A stretch of DNA of 64,000 bases, taken from positions 496,001-560,000 of the forward strand of contig JADIZZ010000003.1 of NCBI GenBank assembly GCA_016704535.1. Reading direction: 5' to 3'. The number at the start of each line of letters is the position of its first letter. Position 1 is the stretch's first letter. The DNA is from Betaproteobacteria bacterium. GTDB taxonomy: Bacteria; Pseudomonadota; Gammaproteobacteria; Burkholderiales; Burkholderiaceae_C. A program made the position numbers and the translations under genes. The notes beneath the pieces are model-generated. The model searched no databases and was not told the DNA's origin. It was given only the letters and a program-made list of their open reading frames with translations. Positions 1 to 9,489 of this stretch are shown piece by piece.

Positions 1-84
1 CCCGGCACTGGTTGCAACGCTAAGGGCTGCTTGGTTCCCCACCTGACCCGGTTGGGCGCGCTTCCATGCGGGGAGGCCCGGCAC
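1..84 (-). ncRNA. ffs: SRP (4.5S) RNA, partial (3' end lies beyond the window start)
   Basis: The minus strand carries the conserved apical domain of bacterial small SRP RNA: GUCAGG on the 5' side, a UGG-GGAA-CCA tetraloop hairpin (GGAA is the complement of 35-38), and AGCAGCC on the 3' side. These form the Ffh-binding symmetric loop. The flanking GGG/CCC stem closes correctly. The RNA guides Ffh-dependent membrane targeting of nascent proteins. The 5' end is placed near 84 from a TAGAAT -10 box at 95-90. The 3' pairing strand of the terminal stem is missing because the window begins inside the gene. Confidence 0.85.
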
Positions 85-89
85 TTTGC

Positions 90-95
90 ATTCTA
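90..95 (-). promoter_or_regulatory. -10 box of the SRP RNA gene
   Basis: TAGAAT on the minus strand, five to six bases upstream of the inferred RNA 5' end. No convincing -35 hexamer is seen at 16-18 bp. The box sits between the stop of the PurM-like gene and the RNA, so the RNA probably has its own start rather than depending only on readthrough. Confidence 0.5.
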
Positions 96-121
96 AGCGA
101 GCCCGATCGCCCGCCTGGTGC

Positions 122-1249
122 TCAGCGCAACTGCAGTGATTCGCCGCTGAAGTGCACGCCCAGCGGTTCGATGTGCAGCGCCTTCGGCCCGGCCTCGACG
201 CGACCGGCGTTCCAGGCGGCAATGCCACAGGCGCGAGCCACCTCCACCGTGCGCGCGGCATTCTCGGCGGCGACGAAGAGCGCGAAGCCGGCGCCCATGT
301 TCAGCGTGCCATAGGCCTCGGCGGCGTCGTGACCGGCCTGTTCGGCGATGAAACGCAGCACCGGCGGCACCGGCGGCACGGTGTGCACGCGGTAGCTCAG
401 AGCCTTGGGGTGGCGCAGCAGCTTGCGCCAGCCGTGCCCGGTGATGTTGGCGGCGTAGTGCACGCCGATGCCGGCGGCCCACAGCGCTTCGGTCACAGGC
501 GAATAGAGCATGGTCGGGGCCAGCAGCGCCTCGCCATAACCCAGGCCGGGCTCGATCTCCGTCAGGTAGCCCTGCGGCAGGCGTTCGGCCAGCTTGCGCG
601 CCAGGCTCAGGCCGTTGGCGTGGATGCCGCTGCTGGCCAGCAGCACGATGACGTCGCCAGGGGCCAGCGCTTCGCCCAGGCTCAGCCGCTGCTTCGGGTT
701 GACGAGACCGGTGCACGAGGCGGCCAGGTCGATGCGCCCGTTTTCGACGATGCCGGCCAGCGCTGGCGTCTCGCCGCCGCCCCAAGCCACCTTGCAGATG
801 TCGCAGGCGGCCTTCCAGCCCTCGACCAGCGCCAGCGAACGCTGGGCGTCGCCGAACCATTCGCTGCCACCGGCAGCCCAGTAGGCCTGCACCACCAGCG
901 GCGTGGCACCGACGGTGATGAGGTCATTGACGGCCATCGCGATAGTGTCCTGCGCGATGCCGGCGAAATAGCTGCGGCCGGTCAGGCGCTGCATCTCGTC
1001 GGCCACCATGGTCTTGGTGCCCAGGCACTCGACGATGCTGGCGATGAAGAACGGGCCGACATCGACGACGTAGGCCGACTCGCCGCGCGAGGCCGCGACT
1101 TCCGTGAAACCGTGGCCCGCCAGGTGCGTTGCCGTGGCCGCGGCGGCTCGCTGCGCGGCCACCTTCAGCGGGTCGATGAGGTCGTACTGGACACCCGCCT
1201 GCTCGTAGGTCATCGGCACGGTCGGAGGGGATGGGGCGGGATGGCTCAT
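122..1249 (-). CDS. AIR synthase-related (PurM-like) protein
   Basis: 375 aa. The protein has the PurM/SelD-type ATP-binding fold signature in the N-terminal half, including a segment near residues 60-90 that resembles the PurM nucleotide-loop region (VDVGPFF...ECLGTKTMVAD), and a PurM-like C-terminal half with NITGHGW and NMGAGFALFV. The canonical PurM glycine-rich opening is degenerate, so it may be a paralogue rather than the purine enzyme that makes aminoimidazole ribotide. The ATG at 1249 is preceded six bases upstream by GATAAT, which suggests a leaderless start. It is divergent from dnaX and ends just before the SRP RNA. True purM cannot be excluded without a family tree. Confidence 0.7.
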   Translation of the reverse strand: MSHPAPSPPTVPMTYEQAGVQYDLIDPLKVAAQRAAAATATHLAGHGFTEVAASRGESAYVVDVGPFFIASIVECLGTKTMVADEMQRLTGRSYFAGIAQDTIAMAVNDLITVGATPLVVQAYWAAGGSEWFGDAQRSLALVEGWKAACDICKVAWGGGETPALAGIVENGRIDLAASCTGLVNPKQRLSLGEALAPGDVIVLLASSGIHANGLSLARKLAERLPQGYLTEIEPGLGYGEALLAPTMLYSPVTEALWAAGIGVHYAANITGHGWRKLLRHPKALSYRVHTVPPVPPVLRFIAEQAGHDAAEAYGTLNMGAGFALFVAAENAARTVEVARACGIAAWNAGRVEAGPKALHIEPLGVHFSGESLQLR

Positions 1250-1255
1250 GGAAGG

Positions 1256-1283
1256 ATTATCCCCGGGGGCCGCCGCCTAGAAT
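1256..1283. promoter_or_regulatory. Divergent promoter pair for the PurM-like gene and dnaX
   Basis: Two -10-like boxes face away from each other: GATAAT on the minus strand (1261-1256), six bases before the ATG at 1249, and TAGAAT on the plus strand (1278-1283), eight bases before the dnaX ATG at 1292. Neither has room for a ribosome-binding site between a normal transcription start and the ATG, so both mRNAs could be leaderless. The -35 elements are weak to the eye. Confidence 0.5.
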
Positions 1284-1291
1284 CCGCAGCC

Positions 1292-3067
1292 ATGAGCTAT
1301 GTCGTCCTCGCCCGCAAGTACCGCCCGCGCAGCTTCGCGCAGATGGTGGGGCAGGAGCATGTCGTGCAGGCGCTGAGCAACGCGCTGACGCAGGGCCGAC
1401 TGCACCACGCCTACCTGTTCACCGGCACCCGCGGCATCGGCAAGACCACGGTCAGCCGCATCCTGGCCAAGAGCCTGAACTGCACCGGGCCCGACGGCAC
1501 CGGCGGCATCACCGCCGAACCCTGCGGCGTGTGCCAGGCCTGCACCGAGATCGACGCCGACCGCTACCTCGACTACATCGAGATGGACGCTGCCAGCAAT
1601 GGCGGAAAGGACGAGATCAAGGACCTCATCGAGCGCGCCGCCTACAAGCCCGGCATCGGCCGCTTCAAGGTCTTCATGATCGACGAGGCGCACCAACTCA
1701 GCAAGGACGCCTTCAACGCACTGCTGAAGACGCTGGAAGAGCCGCCCGAGTACCTGAAGTTCGTGCTGGCCACGACCGACCCCGAAAAGGTGCTGCCCAC
1801 GGTGCTTTCGCGTTGCCTGCAGTTCAACCTGCGCCCGATGGCGCCGCAGACGGTGCGTGAGCACCTGCAGCGGGTGCTCGAAGCCGAAGGCGTCGAGGCC
1901 GACGCCGGCGCGCTGCGCCTGCTGGGTCGCGCAGCGCGGGGCTCGATGCGCGACGGCCTGTCGCTCACCGACCAGGCCATTGCCTACGGCGGCGGCCGGC
2001 TGCAGGAAGACGTGGTGCGCACGATGCTCGGCAGCGTCGACCGCGGCCACGCCCGGGCGCTGGTGCAGGCGCTGGCTGCGCGCGACGGCGCTGCCGTGCT
2101 TGCCGCGGTGGACGGCCTGCGCAGTCTGGGCCTGTCGGCCGCGGGCACGCTGGAGGAGATGGCCACGGTGCTGCAGCAGATGGCGGTGCAGCAGGCCGTG
2201 CCCGGCGCACTGGACGCGCAGGACCCCGACACCGAAGACGCCCGCGCGCTGGCCGACGCGCTGCCCGCCGACGAGACCCAGCTTCTCTACAGCATGGTGC
2301 TGCACGGCCGCGAGGAACTCGGTCTTATGAGCGACGAGTACGGCGCGCTGACCATGGTGCTGCTGCGTTTCCTGGCCTTCCCGGTGCCGGGCGGCGAAAG
2401 CCGACCGCGGGTGGTGGCACCGCGCGAGCCCGCGCGCGCCGCACCCCTTCGTGCACCGCCGCCGCCGGCGATCACGCTGCCGGCCGTGCCGCTGCCGGCG
2501 ACGCGTGCCCCCGCGCCACGCGGGCCGGCGCCCGCTGCGGCTGCGCCCTTCGTGTCGTCGCCCACGGCGCCCCCCTGGGCCGTCGAGGTGGCCCGGGTGA
2601 CGCCGGCAGCGAACGAACCCGCCGAACCTGTCTTGGATGCCATTCAGCCGGCGGCGCCCACCGACCCGGCGCTGGGCGACCGCTGGTATGCGCTGGTCAA
2701 GCCCTTGAGCGACGACGGCACGCTGGGCGCGCTGACCCGCGAGCTGGCGCTGCAGGGCGGTCTCGTAGGCATCGACACCGCCGCCGTGCCGCCCGTCTGG
2801 CAACTGCGCGTCGAACGCGAGACCCTGCGCACGCCCGCGCTGCGCGACAAGCTTGCCGCGGTGCTGGCCGGTACGCTGGGCCATGCCGTGCAACTGGAAC
2901 TGCAGCCCGGCGTGCCCGAAGACACCCCCGCCTGCCGCGACGCTGCCGAACGCCAGCGCCGCCAGGCCGCCGCCGAAGCCGCCATCCACGGCGATCCGCG
3001 GGTAAGCGAACTGCTGGCCCAGTTCAAGACGGCGCGCATCGTGCCGGGCTCGATCAAACCGCTCTAG
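1292..3067 (+). CDS. dnaX: DNA polymerase III subunit tau (gamma/tau)
   Basis: 591 aa clamp-loader ATPase. Walker A GTRGIGKT lies at residues 45-52, zinc-binding cysteines at 64, 78, 81 and 84, then Walker B VFMIDEAH, sensor 1 (VLATTDP) and the SRC arginine-finger motif. A Pro/Ala-rich linker around residues 370-460 separates this from the C-terminal DnaB/alpha-binding region. It loads the beta clamp and holds two polymerase cores together at the fork. The ATG at 1292 opens directly on the conserved MSYVVLARKYRP start. I did not find an obvious A-rich slippage site for a shorter gamma form. It is followed by ybaB and recR, the classic recombination/replication operon. Confidence 0.97.
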   Translation: MSYVVLARKYRPRSFAQMVGQEHVVQALSNALTQGRLHHAYLFTGTRGIGKTTVSRILAKSLNCTGPDGTGGITAEPCGVCQACTEIDADRYLDYIEMDAASNGGKDEIKDLIERAAYKPGIGRFKVFMIDEAHQLSKDAFNALLKTLEEPPEYLKFVLATTDPEKVLPTVLSRCLQFNLRPMAPQTVREHLQRVLEAEGVEADAGALRLLGRAARGSMRDGLSLTDQAIAYGGGRLQEDVVRTMLGSVDRGHARALVQALAARDGAAVLAAVDGLRSLGLSAAGTLEEMATVLQQMAVQQAVPGALDAQDPDTEDARALADALPADETQLLYSMVLHGREELGLMSDEYGALTMVLLRFLAFPVPGGESRPRVVAPREPARAAPLRAPPPPAITLPAVPLPATRAPAPRGPAPAAAAPFVSSPTAPPWAVEVARVTPAANEPAEPVLDAIQPAAPTDPALGDRWYALVKPLSDDGTLGALTRELALQGGLVGIDTAAVPPVWQLRVERETLRTPALRDKLAAVLAGTLGHAVQLELQPGVPEDTPACRDAAERQRRQAAAEAAIHGDPRVSELLAQFKTARIVPGSIKPL

Positions 3068-3085
3068 CAACCGAAGGAACACACC

Positions 3086-3412
3086 ATGATGAAGGGCCAA
3101 CTCGCCGGCTTGATGAAGCAGGCCCAGGCGATGCAGGACAACATAAAGAAGGCGCAGGAGGAACTGGCGCTGATCGAGGTCGAAGGCCAGTCGGGCGCCG
3201 GGCTCGTGAAGGTGACGATGACGTGCAAGCACGACGTCAAGCGCGTCACCATCGACCCCAGCCTGCTGGCCGAAGACAAGGACATGCTCGAAGACCTGGT
3301 GGCCGCCGCCTTCAACGCCGCGGTGCGCCGCGCCGAGGAAGTCAGCACCGAGAAGATGGGCAAGCTCACCGCCGGCATGCCGCTGCCCCCGGGAATGAAA
3401 TTCCCGTTCTGA
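3086..3412 (+). CDS. ybaB: YbaB/EbfC family nucleoid-associated protein
   Basis: 108 aa and full length for the family. It has an N-terminal KGQLAGLMKQAQAMQ coiled helix, a central beta segment with the typical VTMTCKHDVKRVTIDPSLL, and a C-terminal helix with a Met/Pro tail. These proteins form DNA-binding tweezer-like dimers and are nearly always encoded between dnaX and recR. A GAAGGA Shine-Dalgarno lies upstream of the ATG-ATG start. The last codons (MKFPF and stop) are duplicated just after the stop, at 3421-3438. Confidence 0.95.
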   Translation: MMKGQLAGLMKQAQAMQDNIKKAQEELALIEVEGQSGAGLVKVTMTCKHDVKRVTIDPSLLAEDKDMLEDLVAAAFNAAVRRAEEVSTEKMGKLTAGMPLPPGMKFPF

Positions 3413-3438
3413 GGTTCGGTATGAAGTTCCCCTTCTGA
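3395..3438 (+). repeat. Imperfect tandem duplication of the ybaB 3' end
   Basis: The final 18 bases of ybaB (3395-3412, coding MKFPF-stop) recur with two synonymous changes at 3421-3438, separated by eight bases. The second copy again spells MKFPF-stop, but in another frame relative to the gene. It lies between ybaB and the recR TTG start. Confidence 0.8.
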
Positions 3439-3451
3439 ACGCGTCACTGCA

Positions 3452-4039
3452 TTGACCGAACCTGCCCTCGACGGCCTCATCGACGCGCTGCGCCGCCTGC
3501 CCGGCGTGGGCGTGAAGTCGGCGCAGCGTTTGGCCTTCCACCTGCTGCAGCACGACCGCGACGGCGCGCGACGCCTGGCCACGGCGCTGAACGACGCCGT
3601 GCAACGCATGCGCCACTGCCAGCGCTGCCACACTTTCACCGAGGCCGAGGTGTGCAGCACCTGCCTGGATCCGCGGCGTGACGCGCGGCTGCTGTGCGTG
3701 GTGGAAACCCCGGCCGACCAGGCGGCGCTGGAACGCAGCGGCAGCTACAAGGGCCTGTACTTCGTGCTCATGGGCCGCATCAGCCCGCTCGACGGGCTGG
3801 GTGCCGACGACATCGGCGCCGCGCGGCTGCTCGAGCGCGCGGTCGAGGGCGGGGTCGAGGAAGTGATCCTGGCCACCGGCTTCACCGCCGAAGGCGAGGT
3901 CACGGCGCACGCGCTGGCCACGGCGCTGAAGGCGCGGGGTATCAAGGTCACGCGGCTGGCGCGCGGCGTGCCGGCCGGCAGCGAACTCGAGTACGTCGAC
4001 CTGGGCACCATCGCACACGCGATGGGTGATCGGCGCTGA
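3452..4039 (+). CDS. recR: Recombination mediator protein RecR
   Basis: 195 aa, family-typical length. A helix-hairpin-helix (LRRLPGVGVKSAQRLAFHLL, residues 13-32) is followed by a Cys4 zinc finger (C56, C59, C68, C71), a Toprim domain with VVETPAD, and a C-terminal ARGVPAGSELEYVD segment that is highly conserved. It acts with RecF/RecO to load RecA on gapped DNA. The start is TTG at 3452. No closer ATG gives the conserved N-terminus. Confidence 0.96.
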   Translation: MTEPALDGLIDALRRLPGVGVKSAQRLAFHLLQHDRDGARRLATALNDAVQRMRHCQRCHTFTEAEVCSTCLDPRRDARLLCVVETPADQAALERSGSYKGLYFVLMGRISPLDGLGADDIGAARLLERAVEGGVEEVILATGFTAEGEVTAHALATALKARGIKVTRLARGVPAGSELEYVDLGTIAHAMGDRR

Positions 4040-4053
4040 AGGCCCGGATTCCG

Positions 4054-5658
4054 GTGCGACGTCTGTCGGCGCTTTGCGCGCTGCTGGCCGCGCCGCTGCT
4101 GGCCTGGGGGCAGGGCGGCTGGTTCGACGGCGCGCGGCCGGCTCCCCTGGCCCACCAGGCCGTGGCCCTGCTGGCCGACGCCGCCAGCCACGGCCTGGCG
4201 CCCGCCGACTACGGTGTCGAGGCGCTGCAGGCGGCGCTGGCCACGGCCACGCAGGGCCCGCCGCCGTCGGCGGCGCAGTCCGCCAGGCTGGCCGTGGCAC
4301 TCGACGCCGCCCTGCAACGCTATCTGCAGCACCTGAACGCCGGGCGGGTCGACCCGCATCAGGTGCACCATCGTTTCCCGATGCCCGAGCCCTCGCGTTT
4401 CGACGCCGCGGGCGCCCTGAGCGATGCCTTGGCCAGCGGGCGACTCGACGGCGCGGTGGCGGCAGCCGTGCCCCGCTTGCCGGTCTACGAGGGCCTGCGC
4501 CGGGTGCTGGTGCGCTACCGAGGACTGGCGGGCGACACGGCCTGGGAGCAGGCCCTGCCGCCGCTGCCGCCTGCGGTGAAGCGCGGCGCGCCGATGGCCC
4601 TCGAACCGGGGCAGACCTGGCGCGGCCTCGACGCACTGGCGCGGCGTCTGCGCCTGCTGGGCGACCTGCCGCCGATGGCCGCGGACGCGGCGCTGCCGTT
4701 GCCGTCGGCCGCGTCCTCACCCCCAGGCGCCTCGCCGGTTTACGAAGGCGCGCTGGTCGACGCGGTGAAGACCTTCCAGCGCCGCCACGGTCTGGTCGAC
4801 GACGGCGTGGTCGGCCGCGCCACCTGGCAGGCGTTGCAGGTGAGCCCGGCGCAGCGCGTGCGCCAGATCGAGTTGACGCTGGAACGGCTGCGCTGGACGC
4901 CGCTGCTGCAGGGCCCGCGCATGATCGTCATCAACGTCCCCGAGTTCGTGCTGCGCGCTTACGAAGTGCAGGACGGCCAGGTGCGGGTGCAGCAGGCGAT
5001 GAAGGTCATCGTGGGCCGCGCCCACGCCTCCCGCACCCCGCTGTTCAGCGAGCCCATGCGCCGCATCGAGTTCAGCCCCTACTGGAACGTGCCGCCCTCG
5101 ATCGCGCGCAAGGAGCTGGTGCCGCAACTGCGCCGCAGCCCGGCGGTGTTCGCGTCCCTCGGCTACGAGTTCGTCACCGCAGGCGGTCAGGTGGTGACTT
5201 CGCTGCGCCCCGAGCTGCTGGACGCGGTGCTGGCTGGCAATGCCCGCATACGGCAGCGACCCGGGCCGAAGAACGCCTTGGGCGACATCAAGTTCGTGTT
5301 CCCGAACAACGACGCCATCTACCTGCACCACACGCCGTCGGTGAGCCTGTTCGAGCGCGACCGGCGCGACTTCAGCCACGGCTGCATCCGCGTCGAAGAC
5401 CCGGTGGCACTGGCGCGCTTCGTGCTGGCCCGGCAGTCCAACTGGCCCGAAGCGCGCATCCGCGCCGCCATGGCCGCCGGCAGCCTGTCGACGCTGGCGC
5501 TGGACGAGCCGCTGCCGGTGCTCATCGCCTACGGCACGGCCATCGTCGTTCAGGGCCAGGTGCGTTTCTTCGACGATGTGTATGGCTATGATGCCGTGCT
5601 GGACCGCGCCTTGCGCCAGCGCCGGCTGCCGCCGCTGCCCAGCCCCACCTTGCCATGA
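4054..5658 (+). CDS. ycbB: Murein L,D-transpeptidase, LdtD/YcbB type
   Basis: 534 aa with a GTG start and an N-terminal signal peptide (about residues 1-19). A long helical scaffold region (about 25-220) precedes a peptidoglycan-binding motif (AVKTFQRRHGLVDDGVVGRATWQAL, near 235) and a YkuD catalytic domain. The catalytic cysteine is C444 in FSHGCIRV. The family forms meso-DAP to meso-DAP (3-3) cross-links in the periplasm from tetrapeptide donors. It starts 15 bases after recR and its stop overlaps the ATG of the next gene (ATGA), so the two wall enzymes are co-translated. Confidence 0.92.
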   Translation: MRRLSALCALLAAPLLAWGQGGWFDGARPAPLAHQAVALLADAASHGLAPADYGVEALQAALATATQGPPPSAAQSARLAVALDAALQRYLQHLNAGRVDPHQVHHRFPMPEPSRFDAAGALSDALASGRLDGAVAAAVPRLPVYEGLRRVLVRYRGLAGDTAWEQALPPLPPAVKRGAPMALEPGQTWRGLDALARRLRLLGDLPPMAADAALPLPSAASSPPGASPVYEGALVDAVKTFQRRHGLVDDGVVGRATWQALQVSPAQRVRQIELTLERLRWTPLLQGPRMIVINVPEFVLRAYEVQDGQVRVQQAMKVIVGRAHASRTPLFSEPMRRIEFSPYWNVPPSIARKELVPQLRRSPAVFASLGYEFVTAGGQVVTSLRPELLDAVLAGNARIRQRPGPKNALGDIKFVFPNNDAIYLHHTPSVSLFERDRRDFSHGCIRVEDPVALARFVLARQSNWPEARIRAAMAAGSLSTLALDEPLPVLIAYGTAIVVQGQVRFFDDVYGYDAVLDRALRQRRLPPLPSPTLP

Positions 5659-6245
5659 CCAAGCCGCCCCCTGTTCACCGCCGCCACGTGCTGCGCAGCT
5701 GCGCCCGTGCTGCAGCCCTGGCCGTGCCCGGCTGGACCGGCTTCGCGGGTGCGGCGCAAGGCTCGACTACCGCCGCGCTGCCCGCCGATCGCGCGCTGGC
5801 CCTGCGACACCTGCACACGCGCGAGAACCTGTCGCCGCTGGTCTATGCCCAGGCCGACGTCTACCTGAGCCCGGCGCTGCAGACGCTGAACCACTTCCTG
5901 CGTGACCATTACAGCGGCGAAGTCGGCGTGATGGACCCCCAGCTTTTCGACCTGCTGCACCGCGTCCAGCTCACGCTGGGAGGCCGTGCGGCGAGCCTGT
6001 CGACCTACGAGGTGATATCGGGTTACCGCGCCCCGGCCACCAACCAGCATCTGAAGGCCACGCGTGGCGGCGGCGTCGCCCAGCACAGCCTGCACATGGA
6101 CGGACGCGCCATCGACGTGCGCCTGCCCGGTGTGCCGCTGGCCGAGCTGCGCGACGCCGCGCGTGCCCTCAAGGCCGGCGGCGTGGGCTACTACCCGCGC
6201 GATGGCTTTGTTCACCTGGACACCGGGCGCGTCCGCGCCTGGTAG
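5655..6245 (+). CDS. mepK: YcbK/MepK-type murein endopeptidase (DUF882, M15 fold)
   Basis: 196 aa. The N-terminus has a twin-arginine-like signal (HRRHVLR at residues 8-14, then an Ala-rich stretch), as in E. coli YcbK. The M15/DUF882 core is present: GYRAPATN, QHSLHMDGRAIDVR and the C-terminal VHLDTG, which supply the His/Asp/His zinc ligands. E. coli MepK cleaves 3-3 DAP-DAP cross-links, the product of the LdtD-type enzyme encoded immediately upstream. The start codon overlaps the upstream stop by four bases. The family call is strong; the exact bond specificity is inferred from homologues. Confidence 0.88.
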   Translation: MTKPPPVHRRHVLRSCARAAALAVPGWTGFAGAAQGSTTAALPADRALALRHLHTRENLSPLVYAQADVYLSPALQTLNHFLRDHYSGEVGVMDPQLFDLLHRVQLTLGGRAASLSTYEVISGYRAPATNQHLKATRGGGVAQHSLHMDGRAIDVRLPGVPLAELRDAARALKAGGVGYYPRDGFVHLDTGRVRAW

Positions 6246-6263
6246 GCCGCGCGCCGGAAACCG

Positions 6264-7064
6264 TCAGTCCCGGACTGCCGCCCGGTAGGCATGCCACGAG
6301 GCGTGGCCCAGCACCGGCCCCACGATCAGCAGGCCGACGAAGCCCGGCAGCATCGCCGCGAACACGAGCACGGCGATGCTGGCACCCCAGAAAATCATCA
6401 CCGGCGTCTGCGTCAGCACCAGGCGCATGCTCGTCAGGCCGGCGGTGATGGCGTCGGTGCGGCGGTGCAGGATCATGGGCATGGACACCACGCTCACGCT
6501 GTAGATCAGCGTCGCGAAGAGCGCGCCCAAGGCCAGCCAGACGACCAGGAAAACGAGGTTCTCGCCCGACACCAGCGCCAGCAGCGAACCGTGGAAGTCG
6601 GGCAGGCCGTCGAAGGTGACGGCGAACACCACCAGCGTGGCGCGCGCCCACAGCATCTCCAGCACCAGCAGCACGACGCCGAAGACGGCCAGCTGCCCGG
6701 TGCGCGCCTGCCAGGCCAGCACCGAGTCGGCAAAGCCCGGCCGTTCACCGTTTTCCAGCCGCTGGCTGACGCGGTACATGCCCAGGCACATGAAGGGCCC
6801 CACCAGCAGGAAGCCGCCCGACAGCGCCAGCACGTAGGCCGGCGAGCTCTGGAAGACGATCAGCAGCGCCCAGCCCATCACCGTGAAGCAGGTACCGTAG
6901 AACAGGCCGATGCCCGGCGCGCGTCTGAAGTCGCGCCAGCCCGCTTGCAGCCAACGTGCCGGGTCGGACCAGCGCACCGTGTTCAGGACGGCGGCCGGTG
7001 TCGACCCTCGTTCGGTCACCGTTTCCGTGGGCGGGGCGGCGGCGGGGCCTTCGGGTGGGTTCAT
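6264..7064 (-). CDS. DUF2189 integral membrane protein
   Basis: 266 aa from the ATG at 7064; an upstream in-frame TTG at 7085 is possible. After a Pro-rich N-terminus come five or six hydrophobic segments, with the family-typical WLQAGWRDFRRAPGIGLFYG opening and GPFMCLGMYRVSQRLENGERP. The C-terminus ends shortly after GPVLGHASWHAYR. No enzymatic residues are evident and function is unknown. Some members are annotated near cytochrome oxidase genes, but that is not the case here. It is convergent with mepK. Confidence 0.85.
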   Translation of the reverse strand: MNPPEGPAAAPPTETVTERGSTPAAVLNTVRWSDPARWLQAGWRDFRRAPGIGLFYGTCFTVMGWALLIVFQSSPAYVLALSGGFLLVGPFMCLGMYRVSQRLENGERPGFADSVLAWQARTGQLAVFGVVLLVLEMLWARATLVVFAVTFDGLPDFHGSLLALVSGENLVFLVVWLALGALFATLIYSVSVVSMPMILHRRTDAITAGLTSMRLVLTQTPVMIFWGASIAVLVFAAMLPGFVGLLIVGPVLGHASWHAYRAAVRD

Positions 7065-7156
7065 GCGGGGCAGGGTATCGGACAAAGACCCGCCAGATTA
7101 GGGGGCGATCGGCCCGCCGTCCACCGGGACTCGCCCTGAAGGACTTGCCCTGAAGT

Positions 7157-8860
<1,704 letters not shown>

Positions 8861-8928
8861 CACGCCACTAGTATGGCCGCGTTACCAAGCTTCCCGCCAC
8901 GGAACCGGCTCTGCCGGGCCGTTGGCGG

Positions 8929-8972
8929 ACGGCCCCCTCGGGGGGTAGCGAGCGCCAGCGAGCTTGGGGGCT
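8929..8972. repeat. GC-rich inverted intergenic element between lspA and the AarF-like gene
   Basis: This 44-base stretch contains GGCCCCCTCGGGGG followed by TAGCGAGCGCCAGCGAGC and TTGGGGGC. It has nested inverted repeats (CCCCC/GGGGG and GCGAGCG...). Similar sequences are scattered between genes in Comamonadaceae-type genomes, to my knowledge, so it may be a REP-like unit or terminator. I see only one copy in this window. Confidence 0.5.
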
Positions 8973-9485
8973 TCACTTCCCGCGGCGCACGCGCAGGATC
9001 TCGTCCAGGATCAGGCAGCAGGCGCCCAGCGTGATGGCGCTGTCGGCGATGTTGAAGGCCGGGAAGTAGCCGCCGTGGAACACCGGCTCCAGGATGTCGA
9101 AGCGGAACTGCAGGAAGTCGACGACGTAGCCGTGCAGCAGGCGGTCGACCACGTTGCCCAGAGCGCCACCCATGATCATCGTCACCGCGAAGCAGAACAG
9201 CTTCTGCGTCGGGTGGCTGCGGATCATCCAGACGATGAAACCCGAGACCACCAGCCCCAAGCCCGTGAAGAACCAGCGCTGCCAGCCCGCGGCGTCGGCC
9301 AGGAAGGAGAAGGCCGCGCCCTTGTTGTGGGCGCGCACGAGGTTGAAGAACTCGGTGACGGGGCGCACGTCACCGAGCTGGAAGGCGCCGATGATCAGCG
9401 TCTTCGTCACCTGGTCGGCCAGGATGACGATGCCCGCCAGGCCCAGCCAGAGCCAGAGGCCCGGTCCGTTCGAACGCGAGGCCAT
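8973..9485 (-). CDS. lspA: Lipoprotein signal peptidase
   Basis: 170 aa, normal length. Four hydrophobic segments and both catalytic aspartate motifs are present (NVVDRLLHGYVVDF and FNIADSAI). It removes the signal peptide from diacylated prolipoproteins in the inner membrane (type II signal peptidase). The ATG at 9485 lies just downstream of the ileS stop at 9490, the usual ileS-lspA pairing. Longer in-frame extension upstream overlaps ileS and is not conserved in look. Confidence 0.96.
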   Translation of the reverse strand: MASRSNGPGLWLWLGLAGIVILADQVTKTLIIGAFQLGDVRPVTEFFNLVRAHNKGAAFSFLADAAGWQRWFFTGLGLVVSGFIVWMIRSHPTQKLFCFAVTMIMGGALGNVVDRLLHGYVVDFLQFRFDILEPVFHGGYFPAFNIADSAITLGACCLILDEILRVRRGK

Positions 9486-9489
9486 GGCT

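Noticed and set aside
1277..4720. A 1147-codon open frame on the minus strand
   Set aside because: Shadow of dnaX, ybaB, recR and the transpeptidase gene; composition is Arg/Gly/Ala-rich without domains.
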